Origin: Symbiodinium natans
Lineage: Eukaryota; Sar; Dinophyceae; Suessiales; Symbiodiniaceae
Reading direction: 5' to 3'
DNA: 64,000 nucleotides
Assembly (NCBI GenBank): GCA_905221605.1
Contig: CAJNDS010002217.1
Location: 246,501-310,500, forward strand
Numbering within the stretch: the stretch's first letter is position 1; each line of letters starts with the position of its first letter. Positions 60,480 to 64,000 of this stretch are shown one piece after another. The position numbers were made by a program, and so were the translations under genes. A model generated the notes under the pieces. That model was not told where the DNA came from and searched no databases. It worked only from the letters and a program-made list of their open reading frames with translations.

Positions 60480-62690
60480 GCGACAAGCGAGAACTCAAGA
60501 ACTCACGCTCACATGGGAAACTTTGTCACATGGTGTCTTCCTCAGAGATTCTCATACAGCTAGACAATCAAACTGAAGCAAGCTGAAGCTCACTCTTCTT
60601 CCAGCCAGCTGAAGGCCAAGTCGTCTAGCCGTCAGCTCAAACGGGCTAGAAATGGAAAGTACGCTCATGCCAGTATACTGGTATACTTTCTAATGGCATC
60701 AGAGCAAACTACAAAACGACGCCCAGCAGTGCAGCGGCCAAGCACATTCAGACTGCCCACGGTGTATCAGTCCACGAGCTCGAAAACCGTTTCCTTGCAG
60801 CCGTGTTGTTGTGTTCAGCGTCAGTCCCAAGAGGCATCTAGTACGCAACTTCATCGCCAGTATCCAGCGGTTGTTGCTGGCATGCCCTTTCAGAGCCTGA
60901 CGCCCAACTAAGTTTGAACAAAGTTGCTATCACACGCAGAGCTGCTTGACAAAACGCATGTTGATCACAAGATGTGCCACTTGTCACTGCAAACGACATA
61001 GCCGAGAGGAGGGAAAAGACACTGAAAGACCGTAACCTCTCTGAACGACACGTTGGCAATGTGCCAGACAGAGAGATGGGCAGTACCCGCGCAGCACAGT
61101 TCTTTGCTAGATCTTGCTAGCCTCAAGCAGCTCAAGCAGTAGCTCGCCACACAGCTGTGAATGACATGTACACGTCACACGCGAGTTTTTCACGTTTACA
61201 TAGTGGCACTGCAGTTCGTCCCTGGGTCCACGTGGCTTCGCGCGGCCTATGTTCATTGTCATTTCAAATGACTTGTTCTGTAGGATGTAAGCTCAGCAAC
61301 ACTTACAAGGAGAACTTGTGTGAGGACGAAGAGAGGGTGAAAGCCATGACAGCTCAGCATGAGTAGTGTCCAGACGCGTCCAGGCATTTGAGGGCGGAGG
61401 CAAAAAACCGAATGACCGTTGCATTGCTTGCGCTGTTCTGCTGGCACCGAGTCACGCAGATCTCAGCAGTATCTGCAGAGTCAAATCTGCCAAGCTCCAT
61501 ATACAACTTACATGCTCCAAGCTTGCTAGTTTTGGCGGAGCAGAATGCTTTGACACACTTTGCGCCCTGGAACCTGTCATGCCTACCAACACTCGTTTCA
61601 GACAAGCCCGCAATGAACGCAGGCTGCGCCATGGAAGGCTCCATTCGCTAAGATTCATGGTGCAGGCTGTGGCCTCACAGTAATCGAATGTCGCATCATT
61701 TTCTCGAAAACCTCTTATGGCTCGTCTTCAACATGAATCATGGCTTGAAGAAGAAGTGTGTGCTTGGAAGGTTAATGCTGCACCTGCAAAAGTCGGGGTC
61801 TTGCAAGTCAAAGTTGCGGGGTTAAATATTCAGGACAGTGTGACTGTTTGGGGTGCGCGGTGGGATCCTGTGCGAAGTCGGGGTGCTTTTGCAACAGAAA
61901 CCTTGACACTTGGCGGAAGCTATGGAAACAGGCGGATCAAAACAGGAGGCAAGTGTGCAGGCAGAGAGCAAATCACAACAGAAATGTTGCATAGAAGACA
62001 GGGTGGGCGAGACAAAAGAAGGAACGCAGTCTGGAGCTGGTCCTTTTGAAGACTCAGCTTGAATTGATGACTCCGGAGGACACTCTGCATGTAGTGCCTC
62101 AAGAATAGACCCTTCTGGACCCAAACAAACCGGGCCATGCATGCTACGGCAGGAGATCAGAATGTGAAGGCAGTTCATGGTGCTGCTAGGACCTAGGACC
62201 CCACAACTTCAGCATTCCGGCTGAAGCAAAGCAAAATGCAAATTCATCAAAGCATATGCAAAGGGTTCGCTCCCGTCTCTTCAGGTGTTCATTTTGCTTG
62301 CATACATCTCCACATCTCTCCACCGACAACACAACAGCCTTGCATAGCCTTGCTGTCCAGTAGCTGCGCACGATGTCTGTGGCCGGTCAGGCGGATGTAC
62401 CTTCTGGTGAGGCTCAGCCACCTACGCCAAGGCCAAAGATCAATCATGAACTCACGACTCACACTTAATGCCAAAGACGCCTTGCTGCCAGCGGATGGCA
62501 TAGAAACGCCTTATGCCACCGCGATGCACGGCCAGTCTCGTCACTAGACCAAGACACGCAAAGACACCAGGAAGCAATCAACATTCTGAGATGTGCGACC
62601 GACTGGCTGTGCATTTGCCTGCGCCCTCTGCCTTGCAAGCAGAACTTGCACTGTGAAGATAAGAGCACGACTGAGCAGCAGACAGCAGCC
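60480..62690. other. Unassigned; another hydrophobic stretch at 60840-61150
   Basis: Two overlapping minus frames (60965-61150 and 60838-61059) read hydrophobic segments (SFSVFSLLSAMSFAVTS; VTVFQCLFPPLGYVVCS), again in different frames. Bases 61350-62550 have open frames on both strands without motifs. No repeats are seen apart from short CAGCTGAAG-like words at 60575-60620. Confidence 0.35.
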
Positions 62691-62697
62691 ATGCAAG

Positions 62698-64000
62698 TTG
62701 TATTAAGTTGCCTCAAAATGTCTTCCTTGGTTGGGCGCTTCGGCTCCAGCAACAGCATGTGCCTGGCTTGCTCTGCAAATCTCTGCATGCGATGCCCGGT
62801 GCCAAACTAGCAGGGTTTGCTCAGGTGCCGCATCCCAAGGTTCCGCAACGCCTGGCCTCCATTTCACTCTGGAAGAGCGAAGCTCGGCACACGAAAACAT
62901 AGGGCCGCCACAGATGCAAGGCTGCTCGGGCGACAAGATCCGATTTCTCAACGCAGTCGGAAAAGTCGATGCCTACAGAGCAAGTTGCACAAACACCTTT
63001 GCCAGCGCATGCACTTGAAATGAAGCTGATTTGGACACCCAGAGCCAACTTCCAGCGACGGAATTCAAGAATGTCTTCGTTCATCAGCCCAAGTGTTGCA
63101 AGTCCCTCTTCACATGGATTGATGACATCTAGTGTCTGCACTGTACATTCTGCATTTGTGAAGCTGCAATGACGTGGGAGTCCATCAGCTCTCAGCAAGC
63201 GAGCACTTATGCAATTGCTGACATAGTCAAGGCAACCATAGGCAACCACAACTGGAGGCATCTCGACAATCCGTCGCGGCCATGCCTTCTGAACGGAGCA
63301 AATCTCGAAGGTCTCTCACTCCAAGCGTCTGTAGCTCCTGCAAAGATAGAGCGGTTTTTGAATGCCGGTGGCCAGCACACTCGGCTCCTCCATCGAGGAT
63401 GGCACACATCGAGCCGGTGGGTTTGGATTCTTTGCGGCGTTGAAAAATGTGGAGAGCCTCAGAGGGAAGCGGTAGAAGCAATGCCTCCCGTGTTGTTTCT
63501 TCACCATCGTGTCAAAGCAGCTGTTGATGCGCCAGGCTGTGGCCCAACCTTTGAAGCAAATCCATGGCAATGCCACAGACACAGGTTCACAGCCAAGCAA
63601 GTAGGCACGATGTAGCATAGTAGAAACCAAGCGTGAGACGCCGCTGACTTTTGTGCCCATTTCAGCGCTTCCTGATAGTCTACCTGCGGCGCCGAAGTGC
63701 ACATAACGTGCATGCTGAGTACACATAATTCGTCCGCAACTTCCGTGCTTCAAAGACTGCTCAGCAAGTGTGTCCTTGACACCACCACTGCCACGCAAGA
63801 GGGCCAAACCGTAGTTCAGCATGCCCTCTCAGAGCAACTCAGACAACGGATACATCGGATGCAGGTGCATTCAGGCCAATGTAAGCACAGGGAAATTTCA
63901 CAAGACGTCTCGAATTGTGCCGATCCACGCAGCCTCTGCAGCACCTCGCTTCGCCGCATGGCGGAACAATCGAACTGCTTTTGCTTCGTCCTTCACCACT
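62698..64000 (-). CDS. Sel1-repeat protein with SAP-like motif, 5' end beyond window
   Basis: The right edge (63900-63999) reads VVKDEAKAVRLFRHAAKRGA, a Sel1/TPR-like repeat. The next exon (63781 to about 63823) reads MLNYGLALLRGSGG, and 63628-63683 continues VDYQEALKWAQKSAA; joined across a 97-base GT-AG intron they form one Sel1 repeat. Exon 63286-63337 (after TTTGCAG) reads ELQTLGVRDLRDLLRSE. It joins through a 313-base GC-AG intron to the exon starting at 62972 (GIDFSDCVEKSDLVARA), giving a SAP-like helix-loop-helix with the Cys-hinge pattern seen in ARMET-type and RING-associated SAP modules; the codon count closes. A possible further exon near 62700-62790 reads RFAEQARHMLLLEPKRPTKE. Sel1 repeats are adaptors, often in ER quality control or signalling. 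That both modules sit in one protein is inferred from strand and spacing. Confidence 0.7.

Overview
The window looks like nuclear DNA of a dinoflagellate, probably a core dinoflagellate such as a member of the Suessiales or Symbiodiniaceae. Coding information is broken into many short exons. Introns whose ends can be fixed by protein homology use GT, GC and even GA donors with AG acceptors. TTTAGGG/CCCTAAA-type telomere-like blocks occur in several internal places, homopolymers are runs of C or G, and microsatellites are abundant. There is no sign of bacterial gene organisation: no operons, no ribosome binding sites, and no tRNA, rRNA or CRISPR. Most long open frames are accidental or lie in simple repeats, so genes were read here as chains of exons.

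Nearly all recognisable coding sequence is on the minus strand, as expected for unidirectional dinoflagellate gene blocks. From right to left (the direction of transcription): a Sel1-repeat plus SAP-like gene entering from beyond base 64000; a long coiled-coil protein gene built of very small exons (60.5-54.3 kb), with a frame-disrupted membrane-protein stretch inside one of its introns (58.0-57.07 kb); a WD40 gene (53.1-51.2 kb) containing an 0.8 kb trinucleotide tract; coiled-coil exons at 46.8 kb; a Ras/Rab-like P-loop exon at 45.1 kb; unassigned exons at 43.2-41.6 kb; a second WD40 gene (40.1-39.0 kb); a five-exon L-threonine 3-dehydrogenase gene (37.8-35.9 kb); an intronless polycystin/TRP-like channel gene (30.7-28.8 kb); a multi-exon phospholipase D gene (24.4-20.5 kb) with a complete C-terminal HKD motif but one in-frame TAG; an unassigned exon at 16.3 kb; a third WD40 gene (15.4-14.0 kb); and isolated coiled-coil exons at 11.2, 8.0, 6.3 and 5.0 kb. 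Plus-strand coding exons are convincing only near 4.6 and 5.4 kb, and possibly at 44.5 kb.

The neighbours do not form a pathway. Threonine catabolism, phospholipid signalling, ion transport and scaffold proteins (WD40, Sel1, coiled coil) are simply adjacent, which is normal for this lineage. The biological interest lies in gene architecture: non-canonical and very short introns, micro-exons, an intronless retrogene-like channel among heavily split genes, and interstitial telomere-like satellite. I did not find a clearly new multi-gene system. Exon limits were placed by eye. Where a codon count closes exactly across a splice junction this is stated; elsewhere the limits are approximate.
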